DNA of 64,000 nt from NCBI RefSeq assembly GCF_014068355.1, contig NZ_CP059674.1, positions 62,001-126,000 of the forward strand, read 5' to 3'. Shown one piece after another: positions 55,046 through 64,000 of the stretch. A model generated the notes under the pieces. That model saw nothing but the letters and a program-made list of their open reading frames with translations. It did not search any database and was not told the origin of the DNA. The DNA comes from Mycoplasma tullyi (GTDB taxonomy: Bacteria; Bacillota_I; Bacilli_A; Mycoplasmatales; Mycoplasmoidaceae). The number at the start of each line of letters is the position of its first letter. The stretch's first letter is position 1. The translations under genes were made by a program, and so were the position numbers.

Positions 55046-56923
55046 ATGAGTGTTGATAATAAAAGTTTTTTAGAAGCAATCCAGACGGTTGCTGAAGCAA
55101 AAAATATATCTAAAAAAGAGATCAGTACAATCTTAAAAGATGCGATTATTCGCGCTTGCGCTAAAGAAGATCCTGATCAAAGAATCGATCTGATGATCGA
55201 CTTTGATCTGGGATTATTAAAGATCTTTAAATTATATAAAGTAGTTGAAGACAGTGTTGCTGAAGAAGAGTTTGATGAAATTAATGAGATTCATCTAAAA
55301 GATGCATTAGCAACTAACCCAACAATTAGTGTAGGTGATGATTTCTTGAAATCACTAAGTATTAGTGATTTCTCAAGAGTAGTTGCTACTAATATCTCAC
55401 AATACTTCAGACAAAAGCTATCTGAACTAGTAAATAAACAAGCAGTATCTGAATGAACACCTAAACTTAATAAGATCGTTAGGGGTACTGTGGAAAAAGA
55501 TGACAATAACCCTAACGTGTTATTAGTTAATTTAGGTGGAATCTACGCTTATTATTATAAGCGTGATTGAGTGCCTAATGAAGAGTTACAAAGTGATGTT
55601 GAATATGACTTTGTACTAACTCAGATTAAAGAACAATCTAAGAGTTGACCTTTAGTAGTATCTAGATCAGATGCTTTATATGTTAAACATGTGTTAACAG
55701 AAAACATCCCTGAGATTAAAGAAGGGATTGTTGAGATTAAAGCAATCCAAAGAGTGGCTGGTCAAAAAACTAAGGTAGCAGTGTTATCTAATAACCCTGA
55801 TATTGACCCAGTTACTTTAATCTTAGGAGATGGCGGGATACGAATTAAGTCGATTGCAGCTAACTTAATTGAACACTCAGCTGGGGTTAAAGTAAGTAAT
55901 GAAGTAATCGACGTGTTCCATTGAAATGATGATGTGTTCAAATTGATTGCGAATGCTTGCTATCCTGTTGATATCATCGGGATTGATATCTTAGAAGACT
56001 CAGAACGTGATAAGAGTGTTGATATTATTGTTGAAGATCAATACTTACCATTCTTAATTGGTAGAGCTGGTATTAATGTAAGATTACTATCTTACATGAC
56101 CGGTTGATCAATTGATTTTAAATCTCAATCCGCTGCAATTGAAGATAATATCAACGTAGTTCCACTAAACTACGCACCAACTGATAATGCAATCTTAGTA
56201 GATCAGTTTAAGCGTAATAGTAGAAGAACTAAGATTGCTTCTAGATTACCATTCAAAAAATTTGATTCGATTCAAACTCCACTGATTTCTTATTCAACAG
56301 CTGTTGAAGGAGATGATGACATCAAGGTTGATGTTCAACACATCTTTGAAGAAGCTAAAGAACAACGCTATGAGATGATTGATATTACTAAATATCAAGC
56401 AAAACCAGTTGTTCAAGATGAAGAAGAAGTTGATCAAGGGTTTGATGAAGATCAAGTTGAAGTAAGTGATGTAGTTGATCACGAACCGGTTGTTCAACAA
56501 GAACCTGAAGTTGTAGAACAACAACCAGAAGTTGAACAAGAACAACCCAAAGTTAGTACTAAATCAAGTTTTGATGATATTTCAGAACAACTTGCTAATC
56601 TAGATCTATCTAAATCATTACTTGAAGATGAATCTGATACAGATTCAGTTCAAAAAACAGCTAAACTTTCTAAAAAAGAAAAGAAAGCTCAAAAAGAACA
56701 AGAAGAAACTATTGAGTTTGTTGATATCGACGAATCAGCATATGACAACGTGCAAAATGAAAACATGTCAATCACTGAGCTGATTCGTGATTTAGACATA
56801 ACTCAAACCCCTAAAAAAGAGGTGAAGAAGGTTGTGCTTGTCCAAGACAAGAAGGACAAAGACAAAGATAAAAAGAAAAAGAAATCACAACGTCAAAGCT
56901 TGGACAGCTTTGAAAATCTATAA
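55046..56923 (+). CDS. nusA: Transcription factor NusA with acidic C-terminal extension
   Basis: 625 residues. The first 420 or so are the bacterial NusA core: N-terminal RNA-polymerase-binding domain, S1 domain (GTVEKDDNNPNVLLVNLGG), and two KH domains (GDGGIRIKSIAANL and IGRAGINVRLLSYMTGW). After about residue 440 comes a long stretch dominated by Glu, Asp, Gln and Val (repeats of EPEVVEQQPEVEQEQP type) ending in a Lys-rich tail, with no known fold. Standard Firmicute NusA is about 370 residues. Five UGA Trp codons. First gene of nusA-ylxR-infB-rbfA. Confidence 0.95.
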
Positions 56924-56937
56924 GGCTTATTACTTAA

Positions 56938-57207
56938 ATGAAAAAGATTATCCAACGCTTTGATCTAATTACTAAAAAACAATTACCAGTTAATCAACTA
57001 TACCGAATTGTTTTTTATCAAAATCAACTACTAGTTGATTTTGACTATAAAATCAAAGCGCGAGGAGTATATCTTAATAAAAATGAGCAGATTATTATTG
57101 ATAAGAAAATCAAAGCATTAATTCAAAAGAGTTTTAAAACTAAGATATTAGATGAACAATTTAATCATCTTAGTGATGCTTTAAGAAAACGAGGTCAGGA
57201 TGAATAA
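56938..57207 (+). CDS. ylxR: YlxR-family RNA-binding protein
   Basis: An 89-residue basic protein between nusA and infB, the classic position of ylxR. It shows the family pattern QLYRIVFYQNQLLVDFDYKIKARGVYLNK, but lacks the N-terminal R-K-C motif often present. Its end overlaps infB by 8 nt. Role in B. subtilis: RNA binding and transcription effects; here inferred. Confidence 0.88.
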   Translation: MKKIIQRFDLITKKQLPVNQLYRIVFYQNQLLVDFDYKIKARGVYLNKNEQIIIDKKIKALIQKSFKTKILDEQFNHLSDALRKRGQDE

Positions 57208-59047
57208 AAAACCAACAAGAAATAAGAAACCAGTTGATCAAAGATCAAAGATTAATATTAAATCATACTTAAAGGAAGTTCAGGTTGGTGTTAAGGATGG
57301 GGTTTTTATTTATACTGATCCATTAAGCATTGATCAATTTGCTAAAAAGATCAACCAACCAGTAGCCAAGATTATTAAACACTTCTTTAGCAAAGGGATT
57401 AATACGATTAATCTAAACACAATTCTGTCTTTAGAACAGATCGGAGAATTGTGTTTAGAGTTTGGGCTAGACTTCAAGATTGAAAAAACCGTAACTAATG
57501 AAAACTTACTAGATAATATTGAGTTTAAAGATAAGAAGGAAGATCTAGTAAAAAGACCAGCGATTGTTACAGTTATGGGTCATGTTGATCACGGTAAGAC
57601 CTCGTTACTAGACGCAATACGATCAACAAACGTGACTTCAAACGAAGCTGGGGGAATTACCCAACACATCGGGGCGTACCAAGTTAAGAAAAACAATGAA
57701 CTAATTACGTTCATTGATACCCCTGGACATGAAGCTTTTACAGAGATGAGAGCTAGAGGGGCTAATTTAACTGATATTGTTGTTTTAGTAGTAGCTGGTG
57801 ATGATGGAATCAAACCTCAAACTGAAGAAGCAATCGATCACGCTAAGAATGCTAATGTACCAATTATTGTCTTCGTTAATAAGATGGATAAATCTGGTGC
57901 TAATTATGATCGGGTGATTCAACAGATCTCTAAATATAATCTATCCCCAGAAGAATATGGTGGGGATACGATCTTTGTCCAAGGATCTGCGATTAAAAAT
58001 GAAGGGATTAATGAACTATTAGATGCAATTTTAACGTTAGCTGAGATTAATGAATACAAAGCTAATCCTAATGCAGATCCTTATGGGATCGTTGTTGAAT
58101 CAAAACTTGAACCTGGTTTGGGACCTCAAGCTACCGTAATCGTTAAAAGAGGAACCCTAAGAGTTGGAGACTACATCTGTATTGGAGCAGCTTATGGAAA
58201 AGTAAGAATCATGCAAGATGATAAGGGAAATAGTATTACTGAAGCAACACCTTCTAGACCCGTCAAGATCTCAGGACTTGATGCAATCCCTCAAGCTGGT
58301 GAGAAGTTCTTGGGGTTAGCCACTGAAAAACAAGCTAAAGAATTATCAGATTCTTATAAACTTAAACAACAAAAACAAAAACACTTAAGTTTACAAGAAA
58401 GCCACGAAAAAAGAACACGTATCAACACTGATGGAATCAAGTGTGTTGATCTGATTATTAAATCAGATGTTCAGGGAAGTCTTGAAGCTATTAAATACGC
58501 GATCTCTAATATTAATATTGAGGGTGTAACCACCAATATTATTAGAGCTTCAACTGGGGTGATATCAGAAACTGATATCAAACTAGCTCAAGCTTCTAAC
58601 TCAACCGTAATTTCATTTAATCTAGGTGTTAGTAAGCAGATTAGAGATCTTGCTAACTCAGATAATGTTGAGATCTTATCTTATGACATAATCTATAAGA
58701 TGGTTGAAGATCTTGAAAAGATCATGAAGGGTGAACTAGATCCTGTTTATGAAGAATCTGTAATCGGTCAAGCTGTTGTTAGAGTGTTATGAAAACACTC
58801 TAAGATTGGTACGATTGCTGGTAGTTATGTAACCTCAGGTAAGGTTGTTAAAAACGCCTTATGTCGTGTTTTAAGAGATGATGTAATCATCTACAAATCT
58901 AAGATTGGTTCACTTAAAACCAAAACTACCTTTGTTGATAAAGTAGAACACAACAAAGAGTGTGGGATTGTAGTAGAGAATTACAATGATATCAAAGAAG
59001 ATGATATCATTGAAGTTTATGAAGTTGTTAAAAAGAAAGCCTATTAA
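57200..59047 (+). CDS. infB: Translation initiation factor IF-2
   Basis: A 615-residue GTPase that brings initiator tRNA to the 30S subunit. G1 [10 protein letters not shown]3 DTPGHEAF, G4 NKMDKSG and G5 SAI are intact; domains II-IV follow ([27 protein letters not shown]). The N-terminal region is short, as in other mycoplasmas. One UGA Trp in the last 90 residues hides the true C-terminus under the standard code. It shares its last base with the rbfA ATG. Confidence 0.97.
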
Positions 59048-59400
59048 TGAGTAAGATAAAAACATTAAGACTAGAAGCAACCATTCATAAACTGCTTAGT
59101 CAAGCAATTAGTAAAGAGATTAGCAATAGTTTAATTAAAACTAGTGTTATTACGGGAATTAAACTATCAGATGATAAGAGCGTTGCTAAAATCTATATCG
59201 ATTGTTTAATTCCCAATAATATCGCTAAAACTCTACAAGCATATAAAGATGCAGTTGGAGTATTTAGACATGTTTTAAGTAAACATCTAACAATTAGACG
59301 AATTCCTCAATTAGTCTTTTATTATGATGATAGTATCTCTAAAGGAGCTAAGATCGATCAGATCTTAGCAGAGATTAAACAAGAAAAAGAAAACGAGTAA
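59047..59400 (+). CDS. rbfA: Ribosome-binding factor A
   Basis: A 117-residue KH-like protein for 30S maturation. Pattern LRLEATIHKLLSQAISKEIS, VITGIKLSDDKSVAKIYI, and the C-terminal FYYDDSISKGAKIDQIL are typical. Last gene of the operon, with a terminator immediately behind. Confidence 0.95.
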   Translation: MSKIKTLRLEATIHKLLSQAISKEISNSLIKTSVITGIKLSDDKSVAKIYIDCLIPNNIAKTLQAYKDAVGVFRHVLSKHLTIRRIPQLVFYYDDSISKGAKIDQILAEIKQEKENE

Positions 59401-59401
59401 G

Positions 59402-59455
59402 AAATTTTTATCTGGATTTTAGGTGGTGAAAAGATCTAGATAAAAATTTTTTATT
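59402..59455 (+). terminator. Terminator after rbfA
   Basis: AAATTTTTATCT (59402-59413) pairs with 59438-59449; the loop is 24 nt long and a T run follows. Confidence 0.7.
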
Positions 59456-59857
59456 TTGTTTATAGAAATGTAATAATTTGCACTTAATTAGCAAGTTATG
59501 TTATAAGACCTAGGTTTAAAAATCGTATTTAATTAGCCTTAATTTCAGAGATTAAATCCGATTTTGACATTTTCTTGGGTGCAAATCTCCTTGTTTTTGC
59601 AACTATGAAATAAGCGAATTCGTTCAAAATATAGGTGGTTATTTTTTTCGTTTTTGTTCAAAATATTGATTTTGCGAGAGTTCAGGGGGGGGGTTTACAT
59701 GGTTTGCGCGAACCCATTTGAGGGAAGAATCGTGTGATAATTTGCTAGTTTCATAATTATTACAAGATTCTTTCCTTTATTTTTGAGATTTATATATTTA
59801 TCGACTTATAAGGCTTAAAAATTTGTTTATTAGTTTTGTAAGTCTATCAAGCTAATT
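59456..59857 (+). promoter_or_regulatory. Upstream region of lipoprotein 1 with poly-G tract
   Basis: About 400 bp without a gene. It contains a run of nine G (59685-59693) followed by TTTACATGG, in an otherwise strongly AT-rich spacer. Upstream of the second lipoprotein the block GGTTTACAT recurs (near 62128) with only two G. The last 70 bp before the start codon are also similar in both genes (AAGTCTATCAAGCTAATT here versus AAGTTTATCAAATTAATT), so promoter and leader are shared by the family. Confidence 0.6.
59685..59693 (+). repeat. Poly-G tract (G9), possible phase-variation switch
   Basis: Nine consecutive G, 164 nt upstream of the lipoprotein 1 start. Homopolymers of this size are prone to slippage. 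Confidence 0.85.
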
Positions 59858-61153
59858 ATGAAAAGAAAAAATATCATAAAGTTTATCAGCTTGTTAGGGG
59901 TCGGCTCATTTGTAGGGTTACTTGCTGCAAGCTGTAACTACCCATCTAATAGTCAACCGACTACAAATGTAAATCATGCTGGTACTAATAGTAACCCAGT
60001 AATGACACCTAAGAAAACTGAAACTAATAGTAATCCAGTAATGGAACCTAAGAAAACTGAAACTAATAGTAACCCAGTAATGGAACCTAAGAAAGAAAGT
60101 GCTCAACCTAAGCAAGAAGCACCTATGATGTCTCCTAACAAGATGATGTCACCAAGCAGTATGATGATACCAACAAACAAGATGATGACATCATCTGGTG
60201 CTAGTAGTACTTCCACACTTAGTAATCCGAGTAGTACACAAACTCCTCAACCTAATAAACCAGAAAGTCAAACTCCAAATTCATCACCTGAAAGTTCTAC
60301 AGAGTCTAAAACTGTAAGTAAGAGATCTGTTGAATCACAAGTTGAACCTAATTCTACAGGGGGTTCAGCTTCAGGCAGTGTATCAAATGAAGCTCCAACT
60401 ACTAAAGCTTCAGGCAGTCAAGCTGCTGCGAAAGATTCTTCTCGTGATTCACACGCTCAAGCGACTGCAAGTTCAACCGGTCAATCTTCAAGTACCTCTC
60501 CTGCTAAAACTACTACGACGACATCTACTCAATCTAGTGAACATCAAAATACCGATTCAGCTAATAATCAAAATCAGAATGGTAGCGGTCAACATACTTC
60601 ATCATCAACAGACCCAATGCATCCTATGGGAACATCACCTCAAACTAGTTCGTCAGGTAGTTCAAAATCGTCTCAAAATGTCTCATCTAATGGCGAAAAC
60701 TCTCAACAATCTCATGCTGTAACTGCTCAAGAACATGCTGTTTCAAGTGATTCTAAGCAAGCATCAGCACAAGAACCAGCGAAAGGTTCTGCTAGTCCTC
60801 AAACTACTGACAGCCATAAGCCTAGTACTGGAGCGCAATCACCTGCAGTTCAACCAAAAGAAGCTGCATCAACTGGATCAGAAAGTAAATCATCTAAGAC
60901 TAGTGCTAGTACACAACCTCAATCTCAACCACAAACTCAAGAAACTCAACAATCTAAACCTGCTTCAACAGGAACTCCAACTCATGAAACTGGTGCTGCA
61001 CAACAACAAAAGACTTCTGGAACTCAAGAAGGAGGAACGGCTACAGCATCTTCTAAAACTAGTACAAGTGCAACATCTGGACAAGAAACAGACTCTCATA
61101 CAACTTCTACTGCAACTACAGCATCACATGGAACTGGAGGAAGTTCTAAATAA
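59858..61153 (+). CDS. Low-complexity surface lipoprotein 1
   Basis: 431 residues. Leader MKRKNIIKFISLLGVGSF with lipobox L-A-A-S-C (Cys26), giving a lipid-anchored surface protein; the leader closely resembles that of the VlhA family. The mature part has three tandem 13-residue repeats (TNSNPVM-(T/E)-PKK..., residues 43-81), a Met-rich patch (MMSPNKMMSPSSMM), and then some 300 residues of Ser, Thr, Gln, Ala and Pro without hydrophobic core, so intrinsically disordered. No Trp and little aromatic content. It shares leader, N-terminal 45 residues and a K-x-V-x-K-R-S motif with lipoprotein 2. Not recognisable as VlhA beyond the leader. Function probably in host-surface variation. Confidence 0.85.
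   Translation: MKRKNIIKFISLLGVGSFVGLLAASCNYPSNSQPTTNVNHAGTNSNPVMTPKKTETNSNPVMEPKKTETNSNPVMEPKKESAQPKQEAPMMSPNKMMSPSSMMIPTNKMMTSSGASSTSTLSNPSSTQTPQPNKPESQTPNSSPESSTESKTVSKRSVESQVEPNSTGGSASGSVSNEAPTTKASGSQAAAKDSSRDSHAQATASSTGQSSSTSPAKTTTTTSTQSSEHQNTDSANNQNQNGSGQHTSSSTDPMHPMGTSPQTSSSGSSKSSQNVSSNGENSQQSHAVTAQEHAVSSDSKQASAQEPAKGSASPQTTDSHKPSTGAQSPAVQPKEAASTGSESKSSKTSASTQPQSQPQTQETQQSKPASTGTPTHETGAAQQQKTSGTQEGGTATASSKTSTSATSGQETDSHTTSTATTASHGTGGSSK
59984..60100 (+). repeat. Three tandem 39-bp repeats
   Basis: Units 59984-60022, 60023-60061 and 60062-60100, in frame with the gene, differing by few bases. Copy-number change would alter the protein by 13 residues without a frameshift. Confidence 0.85.
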
Positions 61154-61324
61154 CAATTAAACTAAATCACATAAACCAATTAAACAATTCTCAATAAATT
61201 AATAAACATAAATATAAATTCATTCACTTCTAAAGTTCATATATAAGAAATAAACAGTTCAATATAAATACAAAGTTCATAAATCTAAATAAAATATTTA
61301 TTATTCTCAAAAATTAATCGTCTA

Positions 61325-61362
61325 AAAAACCATCTAGATATAAATTATCAGATGGTTTTTGT
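61325..61362 (+). terminator. Terminator after lipoprotein 1
   Basis: AAAAACCATCT (61325-61335) pairs with 61350-61360, 14-nt loop, T tail. The second lipoprotein gene has an analogous hairpin built around CATCTAG, so the terminators are probably homologous. Confidence 0.75.
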
Positions 61363-62337
61363 TAAGAAACGGAGAGATCTTTGTACTTAGAATTGAATGT
61401 GTGATTTTATTTATAAAATTTATCAGTTTAGCTTCGAACCTTGAATAAGAAGTTGTTACATCTATAATTGTTGCAGTGCAGTATTGTTTTTGTTAATCGA
61501 TAGACCAACCTGAAGCTAACTTTGAAAAATGATTAACAGTTACAAAGTTTGATCTCTTTCAGAAGAGTAAAACGGGATACTTCTTTTTATTACTAGGTGG
61601 ATATAAAAAATTAGACAAACAATAATTTAACTTAAACCGATGTAAATATAAGATAAACAATTATCCGATTGTTAGAATATCTAAAGATCAAAAATAATTA
61701 TTTGATTCTTAAAAAGATTATTAAAGTCCTAGAAGTAAACAAATTTATGCAAATGATTTAGTACATTCAAACAAATCTCTAACAATCAGATGCATTACTA
61801 ATAAGTTTTAATTAGGATAAAGTTTCTTAAAAGAAACTAAGATTAATTAGATTTCAATAGATTCCGAATAAGAAAAAGTAGATTAGACACGAATTTTATT
61901 TAAATTTAGATAGCAAAAGATCTCCGTATGAATTAATTTTGCAATGTCATAAGCTTAAATATCGTAGATTTTCGTTCAATTTACGGATAATCTGAGCACG
62001 AAGATATATAAAAATCGTATTGAATTAATACGAGTTTAAGGTCTTTAGTCGATTTTTAACAGTATATTATACAAGACAACTATGCTTAAATAGCCAGAAT
62101 TAAGCGATTTTAACCAACTGAGAATCTGGTTTACATTTTTAATTTATTACAAAACTTATAACCTAATTTAAATTATAGAAGAGTTAAATCGTCTTATAAT
62201 TCTATGATTAATAGGTGTGTTTGCAAAATTTGTTAATTTGATAATAATTTTAAGTTTATTTCGTTTATTAAAAAGAATTTATGTATTTATATAACTTAAA
62301 AACCTAATATGGTTTTATAAGTTTATCAAATTAATTT
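61363..62337. other. Spacer between the two lipoprotein genes
   Basis: About 970 bp of AT-rich sequence with no ORF on either strand that I can support, no GAA repeats and no poly-G longer than three. The last 250 bp resemble the upstream region of lipoprotein 1 in patches (GGTTTACAT block; TTATAAGTTTATC near the start). The remainder may be decayed gene sequence; no family was recognised. Confidence 0.5.
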
Positions 62338-63447
62338 ATGAGAAGAAAAAATATGATTAAGTTCCTCAGTTTGTTAGGTGTTGGATCATTTGTTGGATTA
62401 GTAGCTGCAAGCTGTAATTATCCAACAAATAACCAACCTGGTACAAATGTTAATCAAAGTGGAACTAATAGTAATCCTGTAACATCAGTTAGTAATAACC
62501 AAGACGAAGAAAATAATCAAACATCTTCCACTGACATGAGCAATTCTAATAGTTCTAGTACTGATACTATGACTAGTAAAACAGACGGTTCCCAAACTTC
62601 GGATGAATCTAGTAAATCAGAAAATAAAGATACTGATCCAACATCTGAAAATTCGGGGGGGGATTCTAAATCTGTAACTAAGAGATCGACAGATTCTGAA
62701 GAACAACCTGAATCAAAAGTAGGTCCAACCCAAGAAGATCCATCAGGTGAAATGCCTCAAGTTAAAACGCAAGGCGATCAAGAAGAAACAAAAGAGTCTC
62801 CTGATGGCGAAGAAAAACAAGCGGACGCAGTAACTAAAGAATCTGTCAAAGCTCCTGAAGGTTCAGAAGGACAAAACGACAAAGGTACACCTGAAGCATC
62901 TCCAGAACAGAATTCAGATAATAATCAACAATCAGATGATCCTATGACTGATGACGAATCAAAAGATGGTGTACAAAACCCTCCTAAAGAAGGAACGCCA
63001 ACAGAAGAAGAAAAAAATAAGATAGAAGAAAAAGATAAACCAGAAACAGCTGAACAAAAATTACCAGAAAAACAAGCTGAGTCTCATAAACCAGCAGACG
63101 AACAGTCTGATGAAGAAGATAAAGAGGGTGTAGACAATCAAGGTCATCAACAAGATTCGGGAACCCCTAAAAAAGAAGAAGCTGATGCAGAGGAATCAGT
63201 AGTAGAAGATGGGGCAGGGGGAGAAGGAACTGCTGAAAAACAAGCTGAATTAAAAGAGTCTGATGGTGAACAAGAAGCTAAAGAACACGAAGAATCTACA
63301 GAAGAAGTAACGATGGATGGACAAGCTGAAGGGGCAGGTCAAAATGGTGAAGGAGATCAAGAAAAAGTAGCAGAAGAAACTTCACCTACATCTGCACAAC
63401 AAGCATCTCCAGAAACTCATGACGGCGAAGTTTCTGAAGAAAAGTAA
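62338..63447 (+). CDS. Low-complexity acidic surface lipoprotein 2
   Basis: 369 residues, paralogue of lipoprotein 1. Leader MRRKNMIKFLSLLGVGSF with lipobox V-A-A-S-C (Cys26), then NYPTNNQPGTNVNQSGTNSNPV as in the first gene. The rest is very rich in Glu, Asp, Gln, Ser and Lys (no globular pattern, no Trp). The motif K-S-V-T-K-R-S near residue 113 matches K-T-V-S-K-R-S in lipoprotein 1. Codons 106-109 contain a run of eight G, so slippage would truncate the protein soon after. Probably lipid-anchored on the cell surface and variable. Confidence 0.85.
   Translation: MRRKNMIKFLSLLGVGSFVGLVAASCNYPTNNQPGTNVNQSGTNSNPVTSVSNNQDEENNQTSSTDMSNSNSSSTDTMTSKTDGSQTSDESSKSENKDTDPTSENSGGDSKSVTKRSTDSEEQPESKVGPTQEDPSGEMPQVKTQGDQEETKESPDGEEKQADAVTKESVKAPEGSEGQNDKGTPEASPEQNSDNNQQSDDPMTDDESKDGVQNPPKEGTPTEEEKNKIEEKDKPETAEQKLPEKQAESHKPADEQSDEEDKEGVDNQGHQQDSGTPKKEEADAEESVVEDGAGGEGTAEKQAELKESDGEQEAKEHEESTEEVTMDGQAEGAGQNGEGDQEKVAEETSPTSAQQASPETHDGEVSEEK
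62655..62662 (+). repeat. Poly-G tract (G8) inside lipoprotein 2
   Basis: Eight G spanning codons for S-G-G-D. In this length the frame is open to 63447; gain or loss of one G shifts it. Confidence 0.9.
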
Positions 63448-63606
63448 ATTTCAACACAAAACTGATTAAATAATTATTAATACCTAATAAGATAGATAAA
63501 AATTAAACAATTGTTAAGTTAAATCCCTATATTAAAAATAAACAATATATGCAAATATAAAGTTTATATACCTAAAAACTACTCATATCTAAATAATTAA
63601 TTAATC

Positions 63607-63648
63607 AAAAAAACATCTAGTTGACAATATCTCTAGATGTTTTTTTAT
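63607..63648 (+). terminator. Terminator after lipoprotein 2
   Basis: A perfect 14-bp stem (63607-63620 with 63633-63646), 12-nt loop, ending in a T run. Confidence 0.85.
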
Positions 63649-64000
63649 TTATACATATATGTCTAATCTGTTTGAAATTTAGAAGTGTTATGAATGATAA
63701 ATTTTATGCATCAATCTAGAATCAAACTAAATCAGTATTTGATTGTGTTAATAGCGTAATATTAAATTATTTTCTTGTAATAAGGTGGATTTTTCTGATG
63801 TTAATATGATGATTGATCGTTGATCAAAAATATAATCTATATTCAGAAGAATGCAGGTTGATAAAATGCTCGTTAACAATTCATAGTTAAAATAAAAATA
63901 AATAAATTTTAGACGTATCTTAACGTGAGTAGAGATCAATGAATGCAAAACCGCATTAAGTGCTTTATTAAAGATTTGTTTAAAATCGAGATGATATTAA
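63649..64000. other. AT-rich tail of the window, no gene seen
   Basis: No convincing coding sequence on either strand; a 66-codon minus-strand frame (63748-63948) has composition like random AT-rich DNA and no start signal. It may be the upstream spacer of a further lipoprotein gene beyond the window. Confidence 0.4.

Noticed and set aside
60330-61160. Leu/His/Gln-rich ORFs in another frame of lipoprotein 1
   Set aside because: They arise from the repetitive CAA/TCA-type codons of the real gene and lack start signals.
59858-63447. vlhA haemagglutinin genes
   Set aside because: Only the signal peptide is VlhA-like; the bodies are low-complexity and there are no GAA repeats upstream.
63748-63948. 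66-codon minus-strand ORF near the window end
   Set aside because: Composition is typical of random AT-rich DNA; no ribosome-binding site, no homology recognised.
59456-64000. CRISPR-like array or spacer repeats
   Set aside because: The only regular repeats are the three in-frame 39-bp coding units; no interspaced direct repeats were seen.

Overview
The window is a low-GC mollicute chromosome segment read with genetic code 4: UGA must be read as Trp in most genes (secY, uvrA, polC and rpsC all continue through in-frame UGA). Gene order, an unlinked 23S-5S rRNA pair, and lipoproteins whose leader closely resembles the VlhA leader of Mycoplasma (Mycoplasmoides) gallisepticum place it in the pneumoniae group, most likely M. 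gallisepticum or a close sister (M. imitans, M. tullyi). Species assignment is from memory of those genomes, not from a search. I saw no tRNA, IS element, prophage or CRISPR array.

Layout. 0.2-1.1 kb: membrane protein, minus strand, divergent from 1.4-13.9 kb: the S10-spc ribosomal operon (rpsJ to rplO, secY, adk, map), which stops at a terminator after map, so the usual infA-rpmJ-rpsM-rpsK-rpoA-rplQ tail is elsewhere. 14.1-15.1 kb: a lactate-dehydrogenase-family gene. 15.4-18.6 kb: an independently promoted 23S-5S unit without 16S, flanked by its own processing stem. 18.6-22.0 kb: a 1131-residue secreted, C-terminally anchored surface protein, minus strand. 22.1-25.5 kb: lysS, a membrane-anchored tandem J-domain protein, and a HugZ-like protein. 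25.7-28.2 kb: a zinc alcohol dehydrogenase divergent from a ZIP metal transporter, the two sharing a palindrome. 28.2-31.8 kb: an unknown gene, ptsI, a small sigma-factor-like gene (syntenic with M. genitalium MG428) whose start codon lies inside a long hairpin, and a structured untranslated stretch. 31.9-41.7 kb: rpsO, then a run of unusual DNA/RNA-handling genes (catalytically dead RNase J-like protein, FtsK-like translocase, thioredoxin, an 871-residue protein with what look like dead ABC-ATPase halves around a long coiled-coil region, uvrA). 41.8-59.4 kb: tsf-pyrH-frr-cdsA-dxr-M50 protease-polC-helicase-nusA-ylxR-infB-rbfA, close to the ancestral Firmicute order. 59.5-64 kb: two paralogous low-complexity lipoproteins associated with poly-G tracts, probably a phase-variable surface locus.

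How it works together. Most of the window is translation, secretion, replication and repair housekeeping packed into long operons with overlapping start and stop codons. The points of greatest interest are: (1) the sigma-like gene with a sequestered start codon; (2) the rnj-like/ftsK-like/trx/dead-ABC/uvrA run, in which three neighbouring proteins keep the architecture of nucleic-acid machines but have lost or altered catalytic motifs; (3) the poly-G-controlled lipoprotein pair; (4) a leader peptide overlapping a terminator in front of nusA.
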